DNA of 17,681 bases from CBDIHP01 sp965279195 (GTDB taxonomy: Bacteria; Planctomycetota; Planctomycetia; Isosphaerales; Isosphaeraceae). The position numbers and the translations under genes were made by a program. The stretch covers positions 1-17,681 of the forward strand of contig CBDIHP010000016.1 in NCBI GenBank assembly GCA_965279195.1. The letters are read 5' to 3'. Numbering within the stretch: the first letter of the stretch is position 1; the number at the start of each line of letters is the position of its first letter. Shown one piece after another: positions 1 to 7,787 of the stretch. The notes under the pieces were generated by a model. The model saw only the letters and a program-made list of their open reading frames with translations. It did no database searches and was not told the DNA's origin.

Positions 1-1345
1 ACCCGAGTGTCAGGATCCCGGGCAAGCTTGAGAGCGTGGCGGGCATGCCGGAGGGCCCGGCGTTGCGGGGTTCGAGGGCCATCCAGAGGGCGAAGACCGC
101 GACGCCGCTGAGCGTGCCCCAGCCCAGTTCCTTCCGACCGAACGGCCCGAGCGTCCCGCGATAACTCGGCCGGAAGTACGCCAGTGCCGCGAAACCCGAG
201 AGGACGCGGAGCCCGTACGCCAGGTCCGGGGCCCCGGCGACCGTGAACGCCGAGGTGGTCAGGGCCGTCGCGAGCACCACGACCAGAGGCGCGACGTAGG
301 GCGCGGTCGGGTTGACCGTGGTCGCCTCGGTCCGGGCCGAGGCGCCGGACTCCGCCGGCCGCAGCCATCGCCAGCGTGAGGCCGCCCCGATCAGCCCGAA
401 GGTCACGAGGTTGAGGGCAATCCAGCCCGCCTGCGAGTGGAAGCCACTGATCGCCATGTCGGCGGAGACGTGCGTCCCGAGCAGGATCAGGGACGCGATC
501 CGGGCCGAGTTCGCCAGCCAGATCAGCAGGGTGCCGAGCGGGAACAGCAGCAGGCTCCGGGGGAACCGATAGGCGTCGCGGGCCAGCCACAGGTACGTCC
601 CCAGGATGACCCAGAGCAGCCCGATCCCCTCATAACCGGAGCACTGGGGCGCGATCCGGACCTGGAAGGCGGACGTCCCGAGGACCCGATCGGCCATCTC
701 GACCACCGTCTCCTGGCCCAGCAGGCCCAGGAGGAATCGGGACGTCTGCACGGTGGCATCCGCCATCGTCGCCCACAGGCGTTGCGTGACCAGGCCCGCC
801 GCCCAGGCGAGGGTGGCGATCGCCACGCCGACGATGAGCGACTTGCCGCGCCTCCGGACGAGTTCCGCCCAGTCCGCCGGGGGTGCCAGGATCAGGCACC
901 AGGTCGCCAGCACCGAGGCCCCGGAGAGGGGCCAGAATAGCGAGGCGAGCCTCACGCCCGTCGCATCCGCCAGCCCCGGCGTCAGGATCGACCGCGTGAT
1001 GGCGGCGAAGACCCCAAACGCGCAGCCATGCCAGAGCATGAACGACAGCCGGGCGAAGCCCCGGCGGCACGCGCCCAGATCCAGCAGGCGACGGAACTCC
1101 TCGCCCCAGGCCATCCCGCCGTGGAGCAACATCGCGAAGGCGAAGACTACCGACAGCCGACCGACGTTCGGTGCCCAGGCGACGAGCGCAGCCGTCCCCG
1201 AGGGCCCGTTCCCCTCACGCAGGAGCTCTGTCCCGTCGAAGGCCAACGACAGCGAGAGCAGCTCCACAGCGGGGATCGCGCACCAGGCCGCGATCGCCAG
1301 CGGGGCGAAGCTCGGTCGTCGGAGGGATCGGCTCGCGGACATCAT
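1..1345 (-). CDS. xrtE: Exosortase E-like / CAAX-protease fusion, 3' end outside the window
   Basis: Membrane transpeptidase-like enzyme predicted to process proteins carrying a C-terminal sorting signal. An uninterrupted frame runs from a double ATG (1345 or 1342) to the window edge, giving 448 visible residues. It is rich in hydrophobic helices. The exosortase triad is visible: Cys235 in APQCSGYEG, Arg282 in NSARI and His303 in FHSQAGW. After about residue 330 a second hydrophobic block (YFRPSYRG, then WMALEP) resembles the start of the CPBP/CAAX protease part found in exosortase E fusions. The expected glutamate motif of that part would lie outside the window. The small VPEID-like protein just upstream on the same strand fits this assignment. 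The family and the triad are well supported. The E subtype rests on the C-terminal extension and the neighbour. Confidence 0.82.
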   Translation of the reverse strand, partial: MMSASRSLRRPSFAPLAIAAWCAIPAVELLSLSLAFDGTELLREGNGPSGTAALVAWAPNVGRLSVVFAFAMLLHGGMAWGEEFRRLLDLGACRRGFARLSFMLWHGCAFGVFAAITRSILTPGLADATGVRLASLFWPLSGASVLATWCLILAPPADWAELVRRRGKSLIVGVAIATLAWAAGLVTQRLWATMADATVQTSRFLLGLLGQETVVEMADRVLGTSAFQVRIAPQCSGYEGIGLLWVILGTYLWLARDAYRFPRSLLLFPLGTLLIWLANSARIASLILLGTHVSADMAISGFHSQAGWIALNLVTFGLIGAASRWRWLRPAESGASARTEATTVNPTAPYVAPLVVVLATALTTSAFTVAGAPDLAYGLRVLSGFAALAYFRPSYRGTLGPFGRKELGWGTLSGVAVFALWMALEPRNAGPSGMPATLSSLPGILTLG

Positions 1346-1466
1346 GATGGGACCATCTCCGCCGGATCGGGGAACGATCGCAGGTTCGGCCACGCCGACG
1401 GTTCCGGCCCGCGGGAAACAGGGGTGCTCTGCTCCCCGCGAGGCCGTTCGCGTCGGTCTCCGCGGC

Positions 1467-1634
1467 TCACTTGGAGCGGCGGCCGCCGATCAGCAGCATC
1501 CCGCCGGTGAGCAGGGTCACGGCCGAGCCGATGGCGGCCGGGTCGAACTCCGGCGAGTCGATGGCGGCGTGGGAGACGCCGCTCATGGCGGCGACCATCA
1601 GGGCGAGGGCGAGGGCGCGACGGATGTAGGTCAT
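1467..1634 (-). CDS. Minimal VPEID-CTERM-like sorting-signal protein, 55 aa
   Basis: A 55-residue protein with almost no mature domain. Residues 1-23 form a signal peptide (RR, then ALALALMVAAM, ending SHA). Residues 27-55 look like a sorting signal: SPEFDP in place of VPEIDP, a hydrophobic helix (about 33-50) and a basic tail GGRRSK. The ATG at 1634 has a strong GGAG about 8 nt upstream. It lies 121 nt before the exosortase gene on the same strand, so the two are probably co-transcribed. In known systems VPEID-CTERM proteins are small and sit next to exosortase E, so this is likely the dedicated substrate. Two positions of the motif differ from the consensus (S for V, F for I). What the processed peptide does is unknown. 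Confidence 0.75.
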   Translation of the reverse strand: MTYIRRALALALMVAAMSGVSHAAIDSPEFDPAAIGSAVTLLTGGMLLIGGRRSK

Positions 1635-2331
1635 CGGAAACTCCTTCGGTTCGTGCGAAACGCGTCGGGAACACGGGAAGCGGTTCGCCCGGGATGGCCC
1701 GAACTGGCCGATCGAGCTGGCCTCCTCGGCCTACACTCGCAGCTCGGGCCCTCGGCGGGAGACTGCTTGCATGTGACGTTAGGTGTTATCCTCTGCTGCC
1801 ACATGAACCCTCAAGCGGTGTATTCAAAACACAACAACAACTATCAACCGAACACACATGCTGTGAAAAAAGTCAACATGCCGTAAGGTCGCTCCACGGC
1901 CTATCTCGGGCCGCTCACATCTCCATCCAATTCGTATTTCATGCATGAACCGATAGGATGCACGCAACCAAGTCGCCTTCTTTGGACACCAAACTCCCGA
2001 GCCATGCAAAACAAAACTGCGCCGAGACTTCGAACACTATGATTCAAATCAACACAAATCTCGCCGAGCGCAAGACTACGTGACTGTTCAATGACGTCGC
2101 AATTCTGCATAACCCTGGCGGAACATGGACCGGGAATCGGCTCAACGGGATCACCTCGACTGATTTGAGATGGTGATCCGGGGTCGATCGGCGCCGCGAA
2201 GTGTCCCTGGCCGAGCCCCAATGATCCGGGCCTGCGCGCATCGCCCCGGGCACCATGACAGGACGCGACGCGGGCAACCGCGATGCATGGGATGACAACG
2301 CCCGTCGAAGGGGGACGTTCAGTCCATGCCC
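1635..2331. other. Gene-poor, relatively AT-rich intergenic region
   Basis: About 700 bp with no convincing gene. The open frames here have poor third-position GC and no ribosome binding site. From about 1740 to 2110 the composition is clearly more AT-rich than the flanks. The region should hold the promoter of the VPEID/exosortase pair (reading left) and contains one near-perfect palindrome at 1818-1832. It could also be decayed or foreign DNA. Confidence 0.5.
1818..1832. promoter_or_regulatory. 15-bp palindrome, candidate operator
   Basis: GTGTATTCAAAACAC is an inverted repeat with one mismatch around a central C. It lies about 185 nt upstream of the VPEID-like gene. A dimeric regulator could bind here, but no regulator gene is visible nearby and the site may be chance in AT-rich sequence. 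Confidence 0.2.
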
Positions 2332-2373
2332 CCAAAACGAAACGACCCCGGCCAGTGAGACTGGCCGAGGTCG
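2332..2373 (-). terminator. Intrinsic terminator after tRNA-Val
   Basis: On the minus strand the arms CGACCTCGGCCAGT and ACTGGCCGGGGTCG pair almost perfectly around a 3-nt loop (2343-2373). They are followed by the T-rich tail TTTCGTTTT. It starts about 20 nt after the tRNA 3' end. Confidence 0.8.
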
Positions 2374-2391
2374 CGTTTGTCGTCTCGGGGA

Positions 2392-2465
2392 TGGGCGCTA
2401 CTGGACTCGAACCAGTGACCCCTACCGTGTGAAGATAGTGCTCTAACCAACTGAGCTAAGCGCCC
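2392..2465 (-). tRNA. tRNA-Val (anticodon CAC)
   Basis: A 74-nt canonical cloverleaf. Acceptor GGGCGCT/AGCGCCC, T8 A9, a D-loop with GG, anticodon stem CTATC/GGTAG with loop TTCACAC (U33, anticodon CAC), T-arm ACTGG/CCAGT, discriminator A. CCA is not encoded. It decodes GUG and is separate from the large array further right. Confidence 0.95.
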
Positions 2466-2554
2466 GAAGTCTGACGCAGTTTAGCGGCCGAGGCGGCCGA
2501 GGGCAAGGGGGTTCAGGGCCGCCGGGCGGGATGCGACGGCGGCACGGACCACCT

Positions 2555-2902
2555 TCAGTCCTGATAGGTCTTCGGCTCGGGCGACGCGACCGGCGTCGGG
2601 GCCGAGGCGGGCAGTTCGAACTTCGGCACCGAGACGTCGAACCCCTCGGGCGTCCCGAAGGTCGCCGTGCCGGGGTCGGACTGCCATGAGTGGTTCGAGG
2701 CCGATTGTCCCCCGCGCGAGTAGGTCGAGGCCGACGACCCACCTTCGGAGAGGAAGTCGTCCTCCATCCCCCGCAGGCCCTTCTTGAACTCCACGATCCC
2801 CTTGCCGAGCGAGCGGCCGACTTCCGGAAGCCGACGCCCGAACAGGAGGACGGCGACGATGCCGACCACCATCAGTTCGACCGGATTGAGGTTACCGAAC
2901 AT
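2555..2902 (-). CDS. tatA: Sec-independent translocase TatA (copy 1), 115 aa
   Basis: Pore-forming component of the twin-arginine translocase, which exports folded proteins across the inner membrane. The start at 2902 gives the standard N-terminus: a polar Glu (E9) before a single transmembrane helix (about 8-20), then FGRRLPEVGRSLG, an amphipathic helix and FKKG (39-42). The tail (about 45-115) is Ser/Pro/Gly-rich, unconserved and probably unstructured. A longer frame extends upstream to 3013 but only adds non-TatA sequence. A second TatA lies 130 nt upstream on the same strand. No tatB or tatC is seen in the window. Confidence 0.9.
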   Translation of the reverse strand: MFGNLNPVELMVVGIVAVLLFGRRLPEVGRSLGKGIVEFKKGLRGMEDDFLSEGGSSASTYSRGGQSASNHSWQSDPGTATFGTPEGFDVSVPKFELPASAPTPVASPEPKTYQD

Positions 2903-3032
2903 GAGGACACGATCTCCCTCGCCTGGGTCCTGTGCGATCCCGGGATGAATACCCGATGCGAGGGGGACCGGATCGGACGCAATGCCGCCCGCGGTCTCCC
3001 CCTCCTGCATCACGACGACAGGAGGCCGGCGG

Positions 3033-3248
3033 TCAGTCGGGCAGGCTCGTCTTCTTGTCGGAGGTCACCGCGGCGTCGATCTCCTCCTCGATGCCTGCGA
3101 CGCCCTTCTTGAACTCGGTGACGCTCCGGCCGAGCGAACGCATCACGCTCGGCAGGCGGTTGCCGAACAGCAGCAAGGCCACGAAGGCGATGCCGAGGAA
3201 CTCGTAGCCGCCGGGAAGACCGAGGAAGGCGAACGGCATGGACAGCAT
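3033..3248 (-). CDS. tatA: Sec-independent translocase TatA (copy 2), 71 aa
   Basis: A second short TatA. The ATG at 3248 follows AAGGAG by about 9 nt. E16 precedes the transmembrane helix (about 17-28), then comes FGNRLPSVMRSLGRSVTEF with FKKG at 46-49, and an acidic stretch GIEEEID. The two copies share LLFGxRLPxVxRSLG but have different tails, so this is an old duplication. Heteromeric TatA complexes or TatA/TatE-type division of labour are possible; the sequence does not show which. Confidence 0.9.
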   Translation of the reverse strand: MLSMPFAFLGLPGGYEFLGIAFVALLLFGNRLPSVMRSLGRSVTEFKKGVAGIEEEIDAAVTSDKKTSLPD

Positions 3249-3403
3249 GATCGGGCTCCTTGGAGTCGGGAGGCTCTCGGTCGCGGGAAGGCGAAGTCGT
3301 CCGGGAACGGATCCTTCGGCCCGCCGCGACGTCGCGTGGCCGCCTCCGCGTGGGTACCGGAAATTCGGGCCATCCCGCCTTCATGATCGCCAGGTGCTTC
3401 GAC

Positions 3404-3703
3404 TCAGCCCGCCTTCGAAACCGTCTGCGCGATCAGGGTCCAGGAGATGATCCAGGCGATGACGGCCGAGGCGGCCATCACCAGGAGGAGCAGGAACCCG
3501 CGATCGCTCAGACGATGCACCCAGGTCGGACGCGGCTGACGCTTCGGGACCGACGACCAGGGTTGCAGCAGCCGCCAGACGCGGCCGCGCGGGACACCCG
3601 TCCGCCAGAAGCAGGCCAGGACGACCATCCCGATCAGGAGCCATTCGCGAGGGCCCGGCAGCAGTCCCGCGAGCAGGACCGACCTCTCCAGGAGAGATGT
3701 CAA
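3404..3703 (-). CDS. Small two-helix membrane protein beside tatA, about 99 aa
   Basis: Unrecognised protein. The TTG at 3703 has GGGAG 8 nt upstream; an in-frame TTG at 3757 lacks a ribosome binding site. A first hydrophobic helix follows GPREW (about 18-32 from TTG 3703) and is followed by FWRTGVPRGRVW, loosely like the TatA hinge and amphipathic start. A basic, Pro-rich middle leads to a strong C-terminal helix (about 70-92). It lies upstream of the two tatA genes on the same strand and may belong to their operon. The TatA resemblance is an inference from pattern only. Confidence 0.5.
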   Translation of the reverse strand: MTSLLERSVLLAGLLPGPREWLLIGMVVLACFWRTGVPRGRVWRLLQPWSSVPKRQPRPTWVHRLSDRGFLLLLVMAASAVIAWIISWTLIAQTVSKAG

Positions 3704-3994
3704 CGCCGAGACTCCCGAACGGACGCAGTCGAACGGAATGCGTCGAGACCCGCGCAAAGGTCAGCGGTGGAAGCAGGAGGGATCAGGAGGAGGGAGGGCC
3801 GACAGATCGGCACCGACCGGGGAGGCGTCTCGACAGGGACGACGCGGGAAGGACCATACCACTTCATCCTAACGGAATCCCCCGCCGAGTCAATCGGCCG
3901 GATCGCCGATCCGTTCAACTCCGAATGGTGTGCGGATTGCTGCAATAAGGAACGCTCAGACCGCTCGTACCCTATTCCGGAGCGTTGCACTCCC

Positions 3995-4513
3995 ATGTCC
4001 AAGGCCCAGCTTTCGAAGACCCGACGCTTCCCGACCCAGGTCAACCTCCCCGAGGACGCCCGCGCGAAGCTGATCGACCTCCTGAACCAGAACCTGGCCG
4101 ATACGTTCGACCTCATGAGTCAGACGAAGCAGGCCCACTGGAACGTCAAAGGGAAGGACTTCTACCAGCTCCATCTCCTCTTCGACGAGATCGCCGCCGA
4201 GCTGGCCGAGTTCGTCGACGAGATCGCGGAGCGGGCGACCTCGCTCGGCGGCTATGCCACCGGCACCGTCCGTATGTCGGCCGGCTCGACCCGACTGCCC
4301 GAGTATCCGACCGAGGCGACCGCCGGCATGGAGCACGTCGCCGCGCTGACCGAACGGTTCGGCATCTACGCCAACGCCATCCGCGAGGCCATCGACGAGG
4401 CCGATGAGCTCGAGGACAAGTCCACCGCCGACCTCTTCACCGAGATCAGCCGCACCGTCGACAAGCGGCTCTGGTTCCTCGAAGCCCACATCCAGAACGC
4501 CGAAGAGGTCTGA
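3995..4513 (+). CDS. dps: Dps-family DNA-binding ferritin, 172 aa
   Basis: Dodecameric mini-ferritin that oxidises and stores iron using peroxide and shields DNA during starvation or oxidative stress. All ferroxidase-centre residues are present at family spacing: H48 (AHWNV), H60, D64 (LLFDE), D75 and E79 (FVDEIAER). The C-terminal helix carries the family motif KRLWFLEAHI. The length is typical. The ATG at 3995 was chosen because family homology starts just after it; the frame is open much further upstream but that sequence is not Dps-like. The basic N-terminus (SKAQLSKTRR) could contact DNA. It is divergent from the tatA cluster, with 291 bp between them. Confidence 0.93.
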   Translation: MSKAQLSKTRRFPTQVNLPEDARAKLIDLLNQNLADTFDLMSQTKQAHWNVKGKDFYQLHLLFDEIAAELAEFVDEIAERATSLGGYATGTVRMSAGSTRLPEYPTEATAGMEHVAALTERFGIYANAIREAIDEADELEDKSTADLFTEISRTVDKRLWFLEAHIQNAEEV

Positions 4514-4514
4514 C

Positions 4515-4530
4515 CCGGGCCACAGCCCGG
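4515..4530 (+). terminator. Possible weak terminator hairpin after dps
   Basis: CCGGGC and GCCCGG pair around loop CACA, starting 2 nt after the dps stop codon. There is no T-run, so it may only be a GC-rich hairpin. Confidence 0.3.
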
Positions 4531-4622
4531 TCGGACTCCCGGCGAGAGGGTGCGGACGGTCGCGGGCGGCTGTACGATGGCCGTCCCGACCGTCTTCATC
4601 CTGCGCTGGAGGGTTTCCGATC

Positions 4623-5762
4623 GTGGAACCGAACATCCTTGGTGCCTACGGCCCCTGGGCCGCGTCGCTGGTGGGCGACGGCCCCGCCCGCCTCTCGTAC
4701 CGCCAGTCCAGGTTCCGCGACCTCGGCGACTGGAAGGCGATCGCGCGGGCTCGCTACCTTGAGTGCCTGCTACCCTTCGACTCCGGCCCGCCGGTCAAGG
4801 TCGAGGTCGAGCATCAATACGAGTACGACGGCCTCCACATCGAGCACCTTCGCTGGCGGCTGCCCTACGGCCCGCCGACCGAAGCCTACTTCCTGAAACC
4901 GAAGGGTGCGAAAGGCCCCCTGCCCGCCATCCTCGGCCTGCACGACCACGGCGGCAACAAGGCGTTCGGCTTCCGGAAGATCACCAAACTGGGCGACGAC
5001 GTCCATCCGGTGATGAAGAAACACTACGACGAATACTACGGCGGCCGGGCCTGGGCCAACGAGATCGCCAAACGCGGCTACGCCGTGCTCGTGCACGACA
5101 CCTTCGCCTTCGCCAGTCGCCGCTTCCGCCTCGGCGACCTGCCGCAGGTCGTCACCAAGGGCCTGCGCGAGGAGAAGCCGGAATCCGAGGCCGAGATCAA
5201 GGCGTACAACACATTCGCGGGCCAGCACGAACACCTGATCGCCAAGAGCCTCTTGTGCGCCGGCACCACCTGGCCCGCCACGTTCCTCGCCGACGACCGC
5301 AAGGCCCTCGACATCCTCTGTGCCCGCCCCGACGTGGACCCGAAACGAGTCGGCTGCGCCGGCCTGTCGGGGGGCGGCCTGAGAACGGTCTTCCTCACCG
5401 GGGCGGATGAACGCATCTCCGCATCGTGCGCGGTGGGGATGATGACGACCTGGCGCGATTATCTCCTGAACAAGTCGCACACGCACACCTGGATGATCTA
5501 CATCCCCGGCCTGCCGAACGACCTCGATTACCCGGAGATCCTCGGCCTCCGCCCGCCGACACCGATCCTCGTCCAGAACAACAACGAGGACGCCCTGTTC
5601 ACCCTCCCCGAGATGAAGCGTGCCGACGGGATCCTCAATGAGGTCTACGCCAAGGCCGGCGCCCCCGATCATTACCGCGCTAGCTTCTACCCCGGCCTCC
5701 ACAAGTTCGACCTCCCCATGCAGGCCGAGGCCTTCGACTGGTTCGACCGCTGGCTCAAGTAA
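4623..5762 (+). CDS. Alpha/beta hydrolase (dienelactone hydrolase / acetyl-xylan-esterase-like), 379 aa
   Basis: Cytoplasmic serine hydrolase; no signal peptide is seen. The GTG start at 4623 follows GGAGGG by 9 nt. Visible elements are an oxyanion region GLHDHGGNK, the nucleophile elbow GLSGGG with Ser249, a candidate acid D323 (NNNEDALF) and the catalytic His360 (YPGLHKF). Between about residues 110 and 230 there is an extra segment before the elbow, as in large planctomycete hydrolases of this group. The substrate cannot be told from sequence. Two same-strand genes follow, the last a secreted glycoside hydrolase, so a role in breaking down ester-decorated carbohydrate is possible but unproven. 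Confidence 0.8.
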   Translation: MEPNILGAYGPWAASLVGDGPARLSYRQSRFRDLGDWKAIARARYLECLLPFDSGPPVKVEVEHQYEYDGLHIEHLRWRLPYGPPTEAYFLKPKGAKGPLPAILGLHDHGGNKAFGFRKITKLGDDVHPVMKKHYDEYYGGRAWANEIAKRGYAVLVHDTFAFASRRFRLGDLPQVVTKGLREEKPESEAEIKAYNTFAGQHEHLIAKSLLCAGTTWPATFLADDRKALDILCARPDVDPKRVGCAGLSGGGLRTVFLTGADERISASCAVGMMTTWRDYLLNKSHTHTWMIYIPGLPNDLDYPEILGLRPPTPILVQNNNEDALFTLPEMKRADGILNEVYAKAGAPDHYRASFYPGLHKFDLPMQAEAFDWFDRWLK

Positions 5763-5832
5763 GGCGGGAACCGCCCACCGCAACATTCACAAAGAATCGG
5801 AACGCTTGACGCATCATGGGGACCACCCGCCC

Positions 5833-6180
5833 ATGGACCGCGACGCCTGGCATCCGTGGATGGTCCCCATCGCGTTCGTGCTGCCGATCTTCACTCGCTG
5901 GATGTTCAAGATCTGGTGGTTCGACGCCCCGGACCATCCCCTGCCCGACCGCGTCGGTCGGACCGTCTTCGCCCTCGGCATCTGCCTGATGGGCTACCTG
6001 GCCTTGGTTGCGGCGATCGACGACCTGCCACTTCATGACTGGGAGACCGGTCGACGACGCCAGAGGTGGCTCGTCCTCCTCGCCATCCTCGCACTCTCCG
6101 GCCCCTTGTACGCTTATATGCATTCCCGTCGGGTGGGCACTGTCCACAACAACAATCGCTCGGACGAAACCGGTCCATGA
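5833..6180 (+). CDS. Small membrane protein with three predicted helices, 115 aa
   Basis: Unrecognised. Hydrophobic segments lie at about residues 8-25, 42-62 and 81-97. The protein is rich in Trp and has a short polar C-terminus. The ATG at 5833 was chosen; an in-frame TTG at 5806 would add nine residues. Its stop overlaps an ATG (ATGA at 6177-6180) that is in frame with the next gene, which hints at translational coupling. It follows the alpha/beta hydrolase gene by 70 bp. Confidence 0.55.
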   Translation: MDRDAWHPWMVPIAFVLPIFTRWMFKIWWFDAPDHPLPDRVGRTVFALGICLMGYLALVAAIDDLPLHDWETGRRRQRWLVLLAILALSGPLYAYMHSRRVGTVHNNNRSDETGP

Positions 6181-6248
6181 ATCGGCTCGTGCGGCGATGT
6201 GAGGAGCTTGTGGTGCGCGCTGCCCACCCGACACGCGGAGGCTCTCCC

Positions 6249-7670
6249 ATGGCGCGATGGTTTCTTGTTGCTGCGACGATCCTGTCCATGACGCTCTCGG
6301 CCGAGGCCCAGGCGCCGCAGCGTCTGAAGGTGAGCGAGACCCGCCGTTTCTTGGTGACGGGCGAGAACGAGCCGTTCTTCTGGCTCGGCGACACAGCCTG
6401 GGAGATCTTCCACCGGCTGACCCGCGAGGAGGCATCGCACTACCTGACCGTCCGGGCGTCGCAAGGCTTCAACGTGATCCAGGCGGTGGCGATCGCCGAG
6501 TTCGACGGGCACAACGTACCGAACGCCTATGGACACCTGCCGCTCGTCGATCAGGATCCGGCCAGGCCGGCGACGACCGAGGGGCCGAATAATGATTACT
6601 GGGATCATGTGGATTTCATCGTCGAGCAGGCCAACGCGAAGGGGATCGTCGTCGCGTTGCTGCCGACGTGGGGCCGCTACTGGCACGACGAAGTCAAGGG
6701 CGGCAAGCCGCTGTTCAACCGGGAGAACGCCCGGATCTACGGCGAATGGATCGGCAGGAGATACCGCGATCGCTCGATCGTCTGGGTCCTCGGCGGCGAC
6801 CGCAACGTCGAGAACGAGGAGCAGAAGCAGGTCCTGCGCGCGATGGCCGAAGGCTTGCACATGGGGGACGGCGGGAGCCACCTGCGGACGTTCCACCCGC
6901 GCGGGGGCTCGGGCTCGTCGCAGTACTTCCACAATGAGCCATGGCTCGACTTCAACATGCGACAGAACGGCCATGAGATCGACTTCCCCGGCCGCTACGC
7001 GAACACGAAGAAGGATTACGACCTGACGCCCCCCAAGCCGGTCCTCGACGCCGAGCCGATCTATGAGGACCACCCCATCGGCTTCAACGCCCCGCGCTTC
7101 GGGCATTCCGTCGCCGCCGATGTCCGCCGGCCGCTCTACTGGGACCTCTTCGGCGGGGCCTTCGGGCACACCTACGGCAACCACGCCATCTGGCAGATGT
7201 GGACATCCGAGCGGACGCCGATCAATAACCCGCTCATGCCGTGGACCGAGGCGATCCGCCAGCCGGGCGCGGAGCAGATGAAGTACGGCCGTCGCCTGAT
7301 CGAATCCCGGCCGTTCCTCGACCGGGTCCCCGACGACTCGATCATCGTCGCCGACCGCGTGCCGACCCTGATCCCCGGCGCTGGCCGTTACCGCTTCGTC
7401 GCCACACGCGACACCGCTCGGACCTATGCGATGATCTACGTCCCCGTCGGCCGCACGTTTTCGGTCCGGATGGACGCCATCGGCGGTGAAAACGTGATCG
7501 CCCGATGGTACAACCCCCGAGACGGCGCGGTGACCGACATCGGGTCGTTCCCCAACAAAGGAACGAGGGCCTTCAACCCGCCGACGCCCGGCGAGGCCCT
7601 GGACTGGATCCTCGTCCTCGACGACACATCGAAACGCTATCCGCCCCCGGGGACGGCCCGGGGGCGTTGA
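6249..7670 (+). CDS. Secreted DUF4038 glycoside hydrolase (GH140-like) with C-terminal collagen-binding-like domain, 473 aa
   Basis: Exported TIM-barrel glycosidase. The signal peptide is residues 1-20 (MARWFLVAATILSM, ending SAEA). The DUF4038 start FFWLGDTAWEIFHRL follows at about 48. Likely catalytic carboxylates are D184 in VLGGDRN and E269 in LDAEPIYED, the places used in GH140 apiosidase-like enzymes. From about 375 a beta-rich domain (TYAMIYVPVGRTFSV, ARWYNPRDG) matches the putative collagen-binding domain usually paired with DUF4038. The ATG at 6249 has GGAGG about 8 nt upstream. An in-frame ATG at 6177 overlaps the previous stop and would add 24 residues before the signal peptide. 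The exact sugar target is unknown. Confidence 0.85.
   Translation: MARWFLVAATILSMTLSAEAQAPQRLKVSETRRFLVTGENEPFFWLGDTAWEIFHRLTREEASHYLTVRASQGFNVIQAVAIAEFDGHNVPNAYGHLPLVDQDPARPATTEGPNNDYWDHVDFIVEQANAKGIVVALLPTWGRYWHDEVKGGKPLFNRENARIYGEWIGRRYRDRSIVWVLGGDRNVENEEQKQVLRAMAEGLHMGDGGSHLRTFHPRGGSGSSQYFHNEPWLDFNMRQNGHEIDFPGRYANTKKDYDLTPPKPVLDAEPIYEDHPIGFNAPRFGHSVAADVRRPLYWDLFGGAFGHTYGNHAIWQMWTSERTPINNPLMPWTEAIRQPGAEQMKYGRRLIESRPFLDRVPDDSIIVADRVPTLIPGAGRYRFVATRDTARTYAMIYVPVGRTFSVRMDAIGGENVIARWYNPRDGAVTDIGSFPNKGTRAFNPPTPGEALDWILVLDDTSKRYPPPGTARGR
7642..7666 (+). terminator. Strong hairpin at the end of the DUF4038 gene
   Basis: CGCCCCCGGG and CCCGGGGGCG form a perfect 10-bp stem with a 5-nt loop inside the last codons. 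It is followed by TTGATGCTCGGGCTGCTTC, with no clean T-run. It may act as a terminator or stabilise the mRNA 3' end, and it separates plus-strand transcription from the minus-strand tRNA array. Confidence 0.45.
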
Positions 7671-7696
7671 TGCTCGGGCTGCTTCTTTATCGACAG

Positions 7697-7768
7697 AGGC
7701 ACGCGTGGGAGTCGAACCCACTTCTCAGGGTTTTGCAGACCCTCGCCTGGCCGTCTGGCTCGCGTGCC
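7697..7768 (-). tRNA. tRNA-Cys (GCA)
   Basis: A 72-nt tRNA. Acceptor GGCACGC/GCGTGCC, anticodon stem AGGGT/ACCCT with loop CTGCAAA (anticodon GCA), T-arm GTGGG/CCCAC. Discriminator T, as expected for Cys. It is the promoter-distal end of the array. Confidence 0.93.
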
Positions 7769-7787
7769 GTGTTTTGATGCGAACAAG

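Noticed and set aside
437..940. Long plus-strand frames across the exosortase gene
   Set aside because: They are shadows in GC-rich DNA. The minus frame carries the exosortase Cys, Arg and His in order.
1901..2335. 144-codon minus-strand open frame in the AT-rich region
   Set aside because: Third-position GC is low compared with true genes here, there is no ribosome binding site, and no recognisable domain. Overlapping frames on both strands are also open.
3937..3973. Promoter TTGCTG...TACCCT upstream of dps
   Set aside because: The spacing of 25 nt is too long for a standard sigma-70 promoter.
3260..3994. Upstream extension of the Dps frame
   Set aside because: The frame is open by chance opposite tatA and the small membrane protein. 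Dps homology begins only after 3995.
4770..5786. 338-codon minus-strand frame opposite the alpha/beta hydrolase
   Set aside because: It is a mirror frame of a well-supported hydrolase and has no recognisable motif. The same holds for the long frames opposite the DUF4038, rarA, phosphatase-family and DUF3806/esterase genes.
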